From assembly GCF_003815915.1 (NCBI RefSeq), contig NZ_CP033929.1:434001-498000 (forward strand): a stretch of DNA of 64,000 nt, in the 5' to 3' direction. This DNA is from Chryseobacterium indoltheticum. GTDB taxonomy: Bacteria > Bacteroidota > Bacteroidia > Flavobacteriales > Weeksellaceae. The notes under the pieces were generated by a model. The model saw only the letters and a list, made by a program, of their open reading frames with translations. It ran no database searches and was not told the origin of the DNA. This document shows, in pieces, positions 1 through 8,081 of this stretch (positions within the stretch are counted from its first letter, which is position 1; each line of letters opens with the position of its first letter). Made by a program: the position numbers and the translations under genes.

Positions 1-44
1 ATAATCAGAGGTTCCCTTATCGGAGCTTCGTAATGTCCTGACAT
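1..44 (-). CDS. actC: Alternative complex III subunit ActC (NrfD-like), N-terminal fragment
   Basis: Only the first 14 codons are in the window; the ATG at 42-44 opens MSGHYEAPIREPLI and the gene continues past the left edge. It starts 30 bases after the ActB stop on the same strand. In Act operons the gene after ActB encodes ActC, an NrfD/PsrC-type polytopic quinol-oxidising subunit, and this N-terminus fits that family. The identification rests mainly on gene order, because the transmembrane part is not visible. Confidence 0.6.
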   Translation of the reverse strand, partial: MSGHYEAPIREPLI

Positions 45-74
45 TTTTTACCTATTTATTATTTAAACTTTATT

Positions 75-3000
75 TTATACTCTATTTCTTACTTTAGCGT
101 GATAGAACACATTTGGTTTGGTTCCTATCTCTTCAAGTAAATGATATCTTCTGTTGTTAGAATATAGTTTTCTAACATGAGATTCTTTATCATTCATGTC
201 TCCAAACTGAAGTGATCCTGTAGAACAAGCTTTAGCACAAGCTGTCTGGAACTCTCCGTCTTTCACAATTCTGTTTTCCTTTTTAGCCTCAAGAATTGTT
301 GTCTGAGTCATTTGGATACACATTGAACATTTCTCCATTACCCCTCTTGTTCTTACAACAACATCCGGGTTAAGTACCATTCTTCCAAGATCGTTATTCA
401 TGTTGAAGTCGAACTTGTCATTCAGGTTATATGTAAACCAGTTGAAACGTCTTACTTTGTAAGGACAGTTGTTAGCACAATATCTTGTACCGATACATCT
501 GTTGTAAGCCATGTGGTTTTGTCCTTGCTTACTGTGAGAAGTTGCCGCTACCGGACAAACAGTTTCACATGGAGCGTGGTTACAGTGCTGGCACATTACC
601 GGCTGGAAGATCACGTCTGGATTTTCTGCTGGGTTTTCTAATGCTCCTTCAATTCCTAATACACTGCTTCCGTAAAGTTCAGGCACTGCCATTCCTTCTT
701 TAAGACCATCATAAACAGTAACTTTTTTCTCAGATGAGTAGTAACGGTCAATTCTCAACCAGAACATATCTCTCGACATTCTGATCTCTTCTTTACCAAC
801 TACAGGAACGTTGTTCTCTGCCTGACAAGCAATAATACATGCTCCACAACCCGTACAAGAGTTTAAGTCTACTGATAAGTTGAAGTGAGGCCCATCTGTA
901 TCATCAAAAGCATCCCAAAGGTCAATTTTACCTGCTGGAAGAGCTCCACTGATGGTGTGATATTCCAAAGGCTTGTTCCATCCTTTATGTTCGTCATCGA
1001 AAGGTACATTAATAAACTGCGCTAAAGGAACTTCTTTTGCAATTTCGTAACGTCCCATTAATGTATTCTGAAGCTGTACGCCTGCAAACTCATGTTCTTC
1101 ACCCGTTTTCTCGATTGAAACGTTTGAAATAACCAGGTTTGAACCGTCAAATAGAGGATAAGCATTTACTCCAGTATCTGCAGTAGCGCCAGAATCTTTT
1201 TTACCATATCCTAAAGCTAAACCAACAGATCCGTCTGCTTGACCCGGCTGAATGAATACTGGTACGTTTTCTATTTTTACTCCGTTTACTGTAAGATTTA
1301 CTAGAGAACCGTCTAACTGCATTCTTGCATTAAGACTGTTTTCTATTCCTAATCTTTCTGCATCTTTAGTTGAAATAGTCAAATAGTTATCCCAAGACAT
1401 TCTTGTAATAGGATCTGGTAATTCCTGCAACCAAGGGTTGTTTGCCTGAGTACCGTCTCCGATAGAAGTCTTTGTATAAAGTACTAATTCTAAATCTGAA
1501 GCTTTAAAATTACCTAATTCAGCGACAGCCTGAGCACCGTTTCCACCAGCATAAGACAACATCGTTGCATTATTAGAAGGAACAACACCATTATATAAAG
1601 CTTTGTTGAAAGAAGTAGCTCCCAAAATAGAAGATGCACTTGCTTTTAAGTAATCGTAGTAATTGTTTGCAGCATTATTTTTACCATTTTTCCAAACCAA
1701 TAATGATTCTTCGATCTGTCTTGATTTGTAGATTTTCTGGATTGTTGGCTGCATCAATGTATAAACTCCAGTCTGAGGTTCCATATCGCCCCAAGATTCT
1801 AGCCAGTTAGCTACTGGAATTACAGCTTTCGCTGCTTTATACATTTCGTTTTTCTTATCTGTAACCGCAATTACGTAAGGAACTTTAGCCAAAGATTTTT
1901 TGAAATCCTGACCTTTGTTATTAGAATAGATAGGGTCAACGTTGTTTGTAATCAATACACCAACCTGTCCTGCATTTACCCATCCTAAAAATTCCTGGTA
2001 TCTTGCTTTATCAAATTCTTTTAAGAAGTTTGCTTTACCTGTGAAAGCAACTGAACCTAATTTTTGGTTAATTAAGTGTGCTAAAACCTGTGCAGCTTTA
2101 GAACCGTCAGCTAAAACAACCGCTTTGCTTCCTTTAGCCTGTAATTCTTTTACAATTTCTGTAGCAACTTTACTTGTTGGCGCAGATCCTGTAACGATAG
2201 CGTTGTAAACTTCCACCAAAGCTTTGTTTACATCACTTGGTTTTACTCTGTATCTAGAGTCTGAGTTCGCACCCGTTAAAGACATATTAGATTCAACCTG
2301 AATGTGTCTCAACATGTTTGCTCCCGGAACTCTTGCTGCTGCATAAGAAGTTTCTAAGCTAGCTGCATTATAATCTCCTAAGAAATCAGCCTGGAAAGCA
2401 ACCACCAATTCAGATCCTTTAAGATCGTAAACCGGCAATGCTCTTTGTCCGAAAACTTCCTGAGCTGCATCTAAAGCTGCAGAGTAAGGGAAAGCATCAT
2501 ATGTTACTAATTCAGCTGTAGGATATTTTGCTTTAAATTCAGCAAATAATTTTTTGAATGTAGGTGAAGCGAAAGACTGAGATAAAAGAACAATCTTTTT
2601 ACCTGCAGACTGAGCTTCGTTTAATCCTTTCAAAACGAAATCATCTACTTTATCGAAAGTTTCGTCTTTACCGTCAAGTTTAGGTTGCTTTACTTTATCG
2701 TTATCATAAAGAGAAAGTACACTTGCCTGAGCTCTTGCGTTAGTTTTACCTAAATCACCAGCTGCCGGGTTCGGTTCGATTTTGATGGGTCTACCTTCTC
2801 TTGTTTTTACTAAAACACTTGCGAAGTCGAAACCGTCAAAATATGTTGAAGCGTAGTAATTGGGAATCCCAGGAATAATCTCATGTGGTTTTACTACGTA
2901 AGGAATCGTTTTGATTACCGGAGCTTCACAGGCAGCCAATGTTACAGCTGCTGTAGAGAATCCTAATATTTTCAGGAAATCTCTTCTGGATGTACCGTCT

Positions 3001-3131
3001 GTTTTTTCGGCACTTTCCAGAAAATCTTCTACCGGAATTTCTTCTTGGAACTCTTTAAGAGCCAACTTACCGGTTAGGGCAGGGTCTTTAAGTTCGTGAA
3101 TACTTCTAAATTGTATTTTGTTTGAAGCCAT
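75..3131 (-). CDS. actB: Alternative complex III subunit ActB, molybdopterin-oxidoreductase-like with Fe-S domain
   Basis: This 1018-residue protein is the iron-sulfur subunit of alternative complex III, which passes electrons from menaquinol to cytochrome c or directly to an oxidase. A twin-arginine motif (SRRDFLKILG, Arg49-Arg50) precedes a hydrophobic stretch ending in a lipobox-like LAAC (Cys68), so Tat export with lipid anchoring is likely. Residues about 70-740 resemble a molybdopterin oxidoreductase; members of this family generally lack the cofactor. From Cys759 on lie ferredoxin-like cysteine clusters: CTGCGACIIAC, CQHCNHAPCETVCP, CIGTRYCANNCP and CSMC, consistent with three 4Fe-4S and one 3Fe-4S centre. 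It lies 25 bases downstream of ActA and shares its operon. Confidence 0.93.
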   Translation of the reverse strand: MASNKIQFRSIHELKDPALTGKLALKEFQEEIPVEDFLESAEKTDGTSRRDFLKILGFSTAAVTLAACEAPVIKTIPYVVKPHEIIPGIPNYYASTYFDGFDFASVLVKTREGRPIKIEPNPAAGDLGKTNARAQASVLSLYDNDKVKQPKLDGKDETFDKVDDFVLKGLNEAQSAGKKIVLLSQSFASPTFKKLFAEFKAKYPTAELVTYDAFPYSAALDAAQEVFGQRALPVYDLKGSELVVAFQADFLGDYNAASLETSYAAARVPGANMLRHIQVESNMSLTGANSDSRYRVKPSDVNKALVEVYNAIVTGSAPTSKVATEIVKELQAKGSKAVVLADGSKAAQVLAHLINQKLGSVAFTGKANFLKEFDKARYQEFLGWVNAGQVGVLITNNVDPIYSNNKGQDFKKSLAKVPYVIAVTDKKNEMYKAAKAVIPVANWLESWGDMEPQTGVYTLMQPTIQKIYKSRQIEESLLVWKNGKNNAANNYYDYLKASASSILGATSFNKALYNGVVPSNNATMLSYAGGNGAQAVAELGNFKASDLELVLYTKTSIGDGTQANNPWLQELPDPITRMSWDNYLTISTKDAERLGIENSLNARMQLDGSLVNLTVNGVKIENVPVFIQPGQADGSVGLALGYGKKDSGATADTGVNAYPLFDGSNLVISNVSIEKTGEEHEFAGVQLQNTLMGRYEIAKEVPLAQFINVPFDDEHKGWNKPLEYHTISGALPAGKIDLWDAFDDTDGPHFNLSVDLNSCTGCGACIIACQAENNVPVVGKEEIRMSRDMFWLRIDRYYSSEKKVTVYDGLKEGMAVPELYGSSVLGIEGALENPAENPDVIFQPVMCQHCNHAPCETVCPVAATSHSKQGQNHMAYNRCIGTRYCANNCPYKVRRFNWFTYNLNDKFDFNMNNDLGRMVLNPDVVVRTRGVMEKCSMCIQMTQTTILEAKKENRIVKDGEFQTACAKACSTGSLQFGDMNDKESHVRKLYSNNRRYHLLEEIGTKPNVFYHAKVRNRV

Positions 3132-3156
3132 TTTTATACTTCTAATTTTTTAGTTA

Positions 3157-4515
3157 TTAATAATGACATTTACCACACTCAAGACCTCCAATTGCATCTA
3201 CAGTGATTTTACCACCATCTTTCGGGTATTGCTTTTTAAGCTTCTCGTGTAGATTCTTGAAGTATTCTTTATTATAACCGTTGTTCATATCAATTTCGGT
3301 TGTTCTGTGACATTCGATACACCATCCCATGGTGAAATCGTTTGCCATTTGTACAACGTTCATTGTATCGATTTTTCCGTGACAAGCTTTACAAACTACG
3401 TCTATCTTGTTGTCTGGATTTTTCTTGTTGAATGAATTGATAATCGCCTGCTCACCTGCTACTACGTGTTGAGAGTGGTTAAAGTAAACGAAATCTGGCA
3501 TGTTGTGGATTCTTGTCCATTCTACAGGAGTAGTTTTTCCGGTGTACTGCTGTTTTTCAGCATCCCAACCTGTTGCAGCATAAATCTTCTGGATTTCTCC
3601 GTCGTAGAATGCTTTGTCTTTTCCTGGCTCGATGTACTTACCGTTGTATTCTGAAATTGTTCTGTGACAGTTCATACAAACGTTCATAGAAGGGATCTCA
3701 GATACTTTACCGTATTTAGCACTTGAGTGACACAATTGGCAGTCGATTTTGTTTTCTCCAGCGTGAATTTTGTGAGAGAAATAGATAGGCTGTTCAGGCT
3801 TATACCCTTTGTAAACACCAATCCACATGATCCAGTTCCAGATACCGTAAGTCGCTAAAATGGCCAATACAGCCAATAGACCTTTACCGATATAGTGGTA
3901 TTTCTCGTAGATTTCGCTGAAAGACTTTACTCTTGTTTCGTTAAGTCCTGTAAGTTCCTCAGATTGCCCCAGTTTTACCAATTGTCTTAGCTTAACTAAG
4001 ATCCAAACCAGTAAACCTGCAATTGCAATAAGTGAAATAATTACAATACTTGATGTTGTATTGTTAGCTGGTGCAGCGTTTGCGGTATCTGTTGCAGTAG
4101 TTGCAGCAGGATCAGCTTTTGGCTCCTCAACAGGAGGATTAGTTGTATACGCTAAAATGTCGTCAATATCCTTATCTGCAAGATTAGGAAAGACCTGCAT
4201 TTCAGTCTTATTAAATTTTTCAAAGACTTCATTTGCATACTTATCGCCTGAAGCTCTAAGTGCTTTGTTGTCTTTAATCCACTTGTGAAGCCAATCTGTA
4301 TCAAGTCCTTGCTCAGTTTTCAATCGGTCTACCACACCTTTCAGTGCAGGTCCTACGACTTGTTTGTCTAACGCGTGACATGCTGTACAGTTTGCCTTAA
4401 AAAGTTTTTCGCCATTTTTAGGATCGCCGTCTTGCCCGTAAATTGAAGCACTTGTTGATAGCAATAAACCTATCGCAATCAGCCCTTTTTTATAATGCTT
4501 TCTCCAACTAATCAT
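3157..4515 (-). CDS. actA: Alternative complex III multiheme cytochrome c ActA with extra N-terminal monoheme domain
   Basis: The 452-residue protein begins with a signal-like hydrophobic stretch and has six CXXCH heme motifs: CTACH near residue 42 in a class I cytochrome c domain, then after a Thr/Ala-rich linker and a transmembrane segment (about 155-175) CQLCH, CMNCH, CKACH, CIECH and CGKCH at the C-terminus. A second transmembrane segment lies near 215-235. The five C-terminal hemes match pentaheme ActA, which accepts electrons from ActB. The N-terminal monoheme domain looks like a fused partner or ActE-like module. It is the first gene of the Act operon, divergent from the SPOR gene. Confidence 0.88.
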   Translation of the reverse strand: MISWRKHYKKGLIAIGLLLSTSASIYGQDGDPKNGEKLFKANCTACHALDKQVVGPALKGVVDRLKTEQGLDTDWLHKWIKDNKALRASGDKYANEVFEKFNKTEMQVFPNLADKDIDDILAYTTNPPVEEPKADPAATTATDTANAAPANNTTSSIVIISLIAIAGLLVWILVKLRQLVKLGQSEELTGLNETRVKSFSEIYEKYHYIGKGLLAVLAILATYGIWNWIMWIGVYKGYKPEQPIYFSHKIHAGENKIDCQLCHSSAKYGKVSEIPSMNVCMNCHRTISEYNGKYIEPGKDKAFYDGEIQKIYAATGWDAEKQQYTGKTTPVEWTRIHNMPDFVYFNHSQHVVAGEQAIINSFNKKNPDNKIDVVCKACHGKIDTMNVVQMANDFTMGWCIECHRTTEIDMNNGYNKEYFKNLHEKLKKQYPKDGGKITVDAIGGLECGKCHY

Positions 4516-4561
4516 TTAAATTATCTTATGTTAGTAAATATTGAATGTGTAATCAATCCCG

Positions 4562-4569
4562 CAAAAATA
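4562..4569 (-). promoter_or_regulatory. Putative -7 element of the Act operon promoter
   Basis: Read on the minus strand the site is TATTTTTG, a full match to the Bacteroidota -7 consensus TAnnTTTG, 46 bases before the ActA start. I see no convincing -33 TTG at the usual distance. Confidence 0.45.
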
Positions 4570-4652
4570 ATATTTTTAAGAAGAATTTAACGGCTTTAAC
4601 AAAAGGTAAAATGTCATATAGGTTTAATTTGTAACTATTCTAAATAACTCTG

Positions 4653-4683
4653 TTTGCTGTATTTTTAAATTATTATAACTTTG
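4653..4683 (+). promoter_or_regulatory. Promoter of the SPOR-domain gene (TTTG-N19-TAACTTTG)
   Basis: A -33 TTTG at 4653-4656 is followed after exactly 19 bases by TAACTTTG at 4676-4683. This equals the published Bacteroidota arrangement (TTTG, about 19 bases, TAnnTTTG). The start codon follows 15 bases later, giving a very short leader. Confidence 0.7.
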
Positions 4684-4698
4684 CGGAAACAAGTTTAA

Positions 4699-5235
4699 AT
4701 GAAAAATTTCATCAAAATATTTTCGCTACTTTCTTTAATGAGTTTTTATACTCTTGAAGCACAGCAGGTTGTAAAGAAGGATACACTGTCTGGAACTGAA
4801 CTTACGATAACGATGGATTCTCGTGTAAGTGAAGCTTTATCTGCAGTTGAGGATCGATGTGCGAAGACAACAGCAACAAGAGTTTCTTCGGGTATTGATG
4901 ATGATGCTCCTGCAAAACCAACGAAAATATACATTCCTAGCCGTGAACTGACCAATGCAGAAATCTGCAGAAAAAATCCTAGAATATTAGGGTTTAAAAT
5001 TCAGGTTGCAATAGTAAAAAGTAATGAAGAAGCTAATGAAATCAAAGCGTATTTCAGAAAAAGATTTCCAAACCTAAAGGTTGAAACGGATGCTTCTTTG
5101 AGACCAAATTACAAGATTTTGGCTGGAAGTTATTTCTCAAGACAAAGTGCTGCGGCCGATTTGGCCAGAGTAAAAGAATACTTTAAATCTGCAACACCTA
5201 TTCAATACAGAGTGTTCTGTGTAGAGGCGAAATAA
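4699..5235 (+). CDS. Secreted SPOR-domain protein
   Basis: A 178-residue protein with a signal peptide (residues 1-21, ending LEAQQ) and a C-terminal SPOR-type repeat (about residues 98-175, from GFKIQVAIVKSNEEA to QYRVFCVEAK). SPOR domains bind denuded septal peptidoglycan glycan strands. The middle, about residues 25-95, is linker-like with no recognisable domain. It is transcribed divergently from the Act operon across a 183-base gap, a pairing I recall from other Flavobacteriia but cannot verify here. A periplasmic peptidoglycan-binding role is likely; a specific link to respiration is only suggested by position. Confidence 0.8.
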   Translation: MKNFIKIFSLLSLMSFYTLEAQQVVKKDTLSGTELTITMDSRVSEALSAVEDRCAKTTATRVSSGIDDDAPAKPTKIYIPSRELTNAEICRKNPRILGFKIQVAIVKSNEEANEIKAYFRKRFPNLKVETDASLRPNYKILAGSYFSRQSAAADLARVKEYFKSATPIQYRVFCVEAK

Positions 5236-5260
5236 GGATTAATTAAATAAAAAATTAAAA

Positions 5261-5288
5261 GGCTGAGAATATTTTTCTCAGTCTTTTT
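5261..5288. terminator. Bidirectional intrinsic terminator
   Basis: GGCTGAGAA (5261-5269) pairs with TTCTCAGTC (5275-5283), allowing one G-T pair, around a 5-base loop. A T-run follows on the plus strand and an A-rich run precedes it, so it can serve both the SPOR gene and the convergent membrane protein gene. Confidence 0.75.
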
Positions 5289-6562
5289 CATCTGTAAAAT
5301 TGATTGACAAAATCATAGAATTCCCACATTCTCATGTAATTATTCAGGAGTAAATAGACAAACATGATTCCAATGACTGATGTGAAAAATGACATCATTT
5401 TTGGAGATTCTTTGTATGAAAAAAAGAGCCACCCCAACATAATCGGAAACACAAAAACGAAATGCCCGCCGTAAATGTAAGAAGTATGAAGACCAAATCT
5501 AAAGACGCAATGAATTAAAATATCAACTACCAAAGAAAGCATGATAATCTGTACCAGTTTATTCTTGAAGTTCTTAAAATAGCTCCACAAAATCAGTCCT
5601 AAAAGTAATCCAATAAATAAATAGGGGATGATTGAAGTATAAACATCCATGAAAAGCGCTTTGTAATAAAACCCTTTCATGTTGTGTTTTTCGCGGATAA
5701 AAAAGCTTGGAAAGAGAATACTTCCGCCAAAGAAATACGAGTAAATCATATCCCAAGTCGGAGTAGATTTTACATTAGAAAATTTCTCGTATTGCTCTCC
5801 CGATTTTGAAAGGATATTTTTGTACTTAAAATCTATTCGGTAAAGGTAAAGCAAAATAAAAGTTACGCATGTTATTGCAACTCTGAAAGCTGCATTGCCA
5901 AATTTTTTCCAGCTTTTAAAAATGCCTTTTTCAAAGGCAATTGGTATAAAAACTTTTACAATATTTGTCACTGTTAATCCTCCGATTGTAACTCCCGCCA
6001 ATACTAAAGCTGAACCTGCGATTTTTTTGTCTTTTCGTAATTTTATTGCGGTATAATAATTAAATAAAACCAGTAAAAACAAAGTGTAAGTGTAGGTTTC
6101 CGGTGTGAATGACAATAAAATATTAGTTGAAAAAATACTGAAAAAAGCAACAATTAACAGGTTTAACCCTATCGGAAGAAGGATGATATTTTTTAAATAT
6201 TTATAAATCTGAATTAAGCTTAAACTGATGGTGATGTTACTCAACCAGGCCAATGTCAGTCTGAAATTACTACCTGTTTTTCCATCTGAAATATAAAAAG
6301 CTAGCTCCCTAATCCAATTGAAAAAATAATAGGACAAAGGGTGCCTTTCGAAACTTCCGCCGCTCATTACGATCGCTTTATTATCAAAACTGAAATAGCC
6401 GTCCCAAGGAATTCTTGCATCAAAAATAATTCGGTAATGTTGTGCCAAATAGGTTCCGAATAAACCATAAATGGTGATAAAAAAAATAAATATTCCCAAT
6501 TCGATGTAAGAAGAAGGAAATACAATTTTAAAAAAGTTGAAAAATTTTGATTTAATTGACAC
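5288..6562 (-). CDS. Polytopic membrane protein, possibly a GT-C-like glycosyltransferase
   Basis: A 424-residue, strongly hydrophobic protein with roughly ten predicted transmembrane segments. The first periplasmic loop after helix one carries acidic and aromatic residues (FDARIPWDGYFSFD, then SFERHPLS), a layout seen in GT-C lipid-linked-sugar transferases, but I recognise no diagnostic motif and do not assign a function. The start is GTG at 6560-6562; a -7 element lies 17 bases upstream, which fits this start. It stands alone between two convergent or tandem neighbours with their own terminators. Confidence 0.6.
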   Translation of the reverse strand: MSIKSKFFNFFKIVFPSSYIELGIFIFFITIYGLFGTYLAQHYRIIFDARIPWDGYFSFDNKAIVMSGGSFERHPLSYYFFNWIRELAFYISDGKTGSNFRLTLAWLSNITISLSLIQIYKYLKNIILLPIGLNLLIVAFFSIFSTNILLSFTPETYTYTLFLLVLFNYYTAIKLRKDKKIAGSALVLAGVTIGGLTVTNIVKVFIPIAFEKGIFKSWKKFGNAAFRVAITCVTFILLYLYRIDFKYKNILSKSGEQYEKFSNVKSTPTWDMIYSYFFGGSILFPSFFIREKHNMKGFYYKALFMDVYTSIIPYLFIGLLLGLILWSYFKNFKNKLVQIIMLSLVVDILIHCVFRFGLHTSYIYGGHFVFVFPIMLGWLFFSYKESPKMMSFFTSVIGIMFVYLLLNNYMRMWEFYDFVNQFYR

Positions 6563-6579
6563 CCGGTATTATTTTTTTG

Positions 6580-6587
6580 CAAAAGTA
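6580..6587 (-). promoter_or_regulatory. Putative -7 element for the membrane protein gene
   Basis: The minus strand reads TACTTTTG, matching TAnnTTTG, 17 bases before the GTG start. Confidence 0.45.
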
Positions 6588-6597
6588 AAATAAAAAA

Positions 6598-6615
6598 CCC
6601 ACCTAAAAAGGTGAG
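6598..6615 (-). terminator. Intrinsic terminator of the T9SS gene
   Basis: On the minus strand a short hairpin with a CACCT/AGGTG core is followed by a T-run. It lies 27 bases beyond the stop codon at 6642. Confidence 0.55.
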
Positions 6616-6641
6616 TTTTGCAATATTAAAAAGATTGTTGA

Positions 6642-8012
6642 TTAATCTTTAATGATTTTTTCTGTTTTTGTGCTGCCATCAGCAAACTCTACTGTAATTA
6701 AGTAAGTTCCCTTTGTGAATCCACTTAAGTTTACTTTTTCTGAGCTGCCTGTTGCAACTACCTTTCCTGATAAGTCTAATACAGTCGTTGATTTTATTTT
6801 CTTATCAGTTTTGATGTTTACTTCTCCTTTTGTCGGGTTAGGATACATCGATAAAACGTTGATTGCTTTACGAGTATCCGCAACACCTAAATTTTGAGAT
6901 GATTTAAACATTCCGCCAACAGTAGCTGATGTGTTAAATCCTCCAGAATAACATGTGCTGGCATCAGAACATCTAACGTTTAGATGCTGTACTCCAGTAT
7001 CAAGAGCTGACCAAGTAGAACCGTTATCTAAGCTTTTCCATGATCCGCCTGTTGTTGGGCTAGAGCTGGTTGCCACTAAAATGTTAGTACCGGGAACATA
7101 AGTTATGTCGTTGATATTATTTGCTGCTGTAATTCCTGTAAACGTCACAATAGACCAGGTTGTTCCTCCGTCAGTAGTTCTGTAAATTGCTAAGGCTGTT
7201 TGAGCTGGAGGAGTCGCAGTATTATATGTTTTCTTAAAGACAATACCTCGGTTTGCATCACTCCAAGCCATGTCTCCACTTATTGTTGCTCCGCCAAAAT
7301 CATTAAGAGAATATGTAGAACCGGTAAATGCAATAGTCCAATTTAGACCTTTATCAGTTGATTTGTAAATTCTTCCTTTGTTTGTGTAAAAGAAGATATT
7401 ATTTCCAACTGCATAATATCCGGCATTGTAACCATACTCATTATTGAGTGGAGCTGGAACATTGGCAGCAGGCACTCTTGTCCAAGAGGTTCCTCCATTA
7501 GCAGTTGTGTAAAGCTCATATCCGCCACCTTGTGGGTCGCCACCAGCAATAGCACTATTGGCATCAAAGCCATGAACAAAGTTTAAATATGATTCGCCAG
7601 CTGTTGAAAAAGCTTGCTGAGCCGTCCATGTCGCGCCCCCATTTACTGTTTTGTAAACTGCACCTAATCCGTCAGATGCTGTAGATAATAAAGCACCCAC
7701 CCAAGCTGTAGTTCCGCTAACACCCGAAATGTTGGTGATTGTTAAAGCAGGATTCCCAACATTTATAGCACCTGAAGTCCAGGTAGTACCTCCGTTCGAT
7801 GTTTTAGTAAATTCCTGAATAATTGGTGGGTTATTTGGATTTAAAGGAGCTCCGTCATAAGCAAAAGCCCAGGCTGTATTGGCGTCATATACTTCCATTC
7901 CGGAAATACCTCGTGATGGTGTTGAGAAGCCAGTATTTTGAGTAGACCAATACTGAGAAAATGCTGATGAACTAACCATTAGTGCAAAAGCAGAAAGTAG
8001 AACTTTTTTCAT
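6642..8012 (-). CDS. Secreted YCF48/BNR-repeat protein with T9SS type A sorting domain
   Basis: From the ATG at 8010-8012 (MKKVLLSAFALM) the product is 456 residues with a clear signal peptide ending AFSQ. An upstream in-frame start at 8063 would place 17 residues before the signal sequence, so it is rejected. The body has repeats of the type NGGATWT, NGGTSWT, DKGLNWT, DGGTTWS and DNGSTWS, typical of a BNR/YCF48-like beta-propeller. The last 70 residues begin SMYPNPTKGEVNIKTD and end KTEKIIKD, a T9SS type A tail that directs outer-membrane export and usually cell-surface attachment. Substrate unknown. Confidence 0.85.
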   Translation of the reverse strand: MKKVLLSAFALMVSSSAFSQYWSTQNTGFSTPSRGISGMEVYDANTAWAFAYDGAPLNPNNPPIIQEFTKTSNGGTTWTSGAINVGNPALTITNISGVSGTTAWVGALLSTASDGLGAVYKTVNGGATWTAQQAFSTAGESYLNFVHGFDANSAIAGGDPQGGGYELYTTANGGTSWTRVPAANVPAPLNNEYGYNAGYYAVGNNIFFYTNKGRIYKSTDKGLNWTIAFTGSTYSLNDFGGATISGDMAWSDANRGIVFKKTYNTATPPAQTALAIYRTTDGGTTWSIVTFTGITAANNINDITYVPGTNILVATSSSPTTGGSWKSLDNGSTWSALDTGVQHLNVRCSDASTCYSGGFNTSATVGGMFKSSQNLGVADTRKAINVLSMYPNPTKGEVNIKTDKKIKSTTVLDLSGKVVATGSSEKVNLSGFTKGTYLITVEFADGSTKTEKIIKD

Positions 8013-8029
8013 AAATATTAATTTTTTTC

Positions 8030-8037
8030 CAAAATTA
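8030..8037 (-). promoter_or_regulatory. Putative -7 element for the YCF48-like T9SS gene
   Basis: The minus strand reads TAATTTTG, 17 bases before the ATG at 8012. A TTG at 8061-8063 lies 23 bases upstream, longer than usual. Confidence 0.4.
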
Positions 8038-8081
8038 ATAAAAATAATCACATATGAATGCAAATATTTTAATGAATAATG

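Noticed and set aside
8013..8063. Upstream extension of the T9SS protein (17 extra residues)
   Set aside because: It would place residues before a clean signal peptide and crosses the -7 element at 8030-8037.
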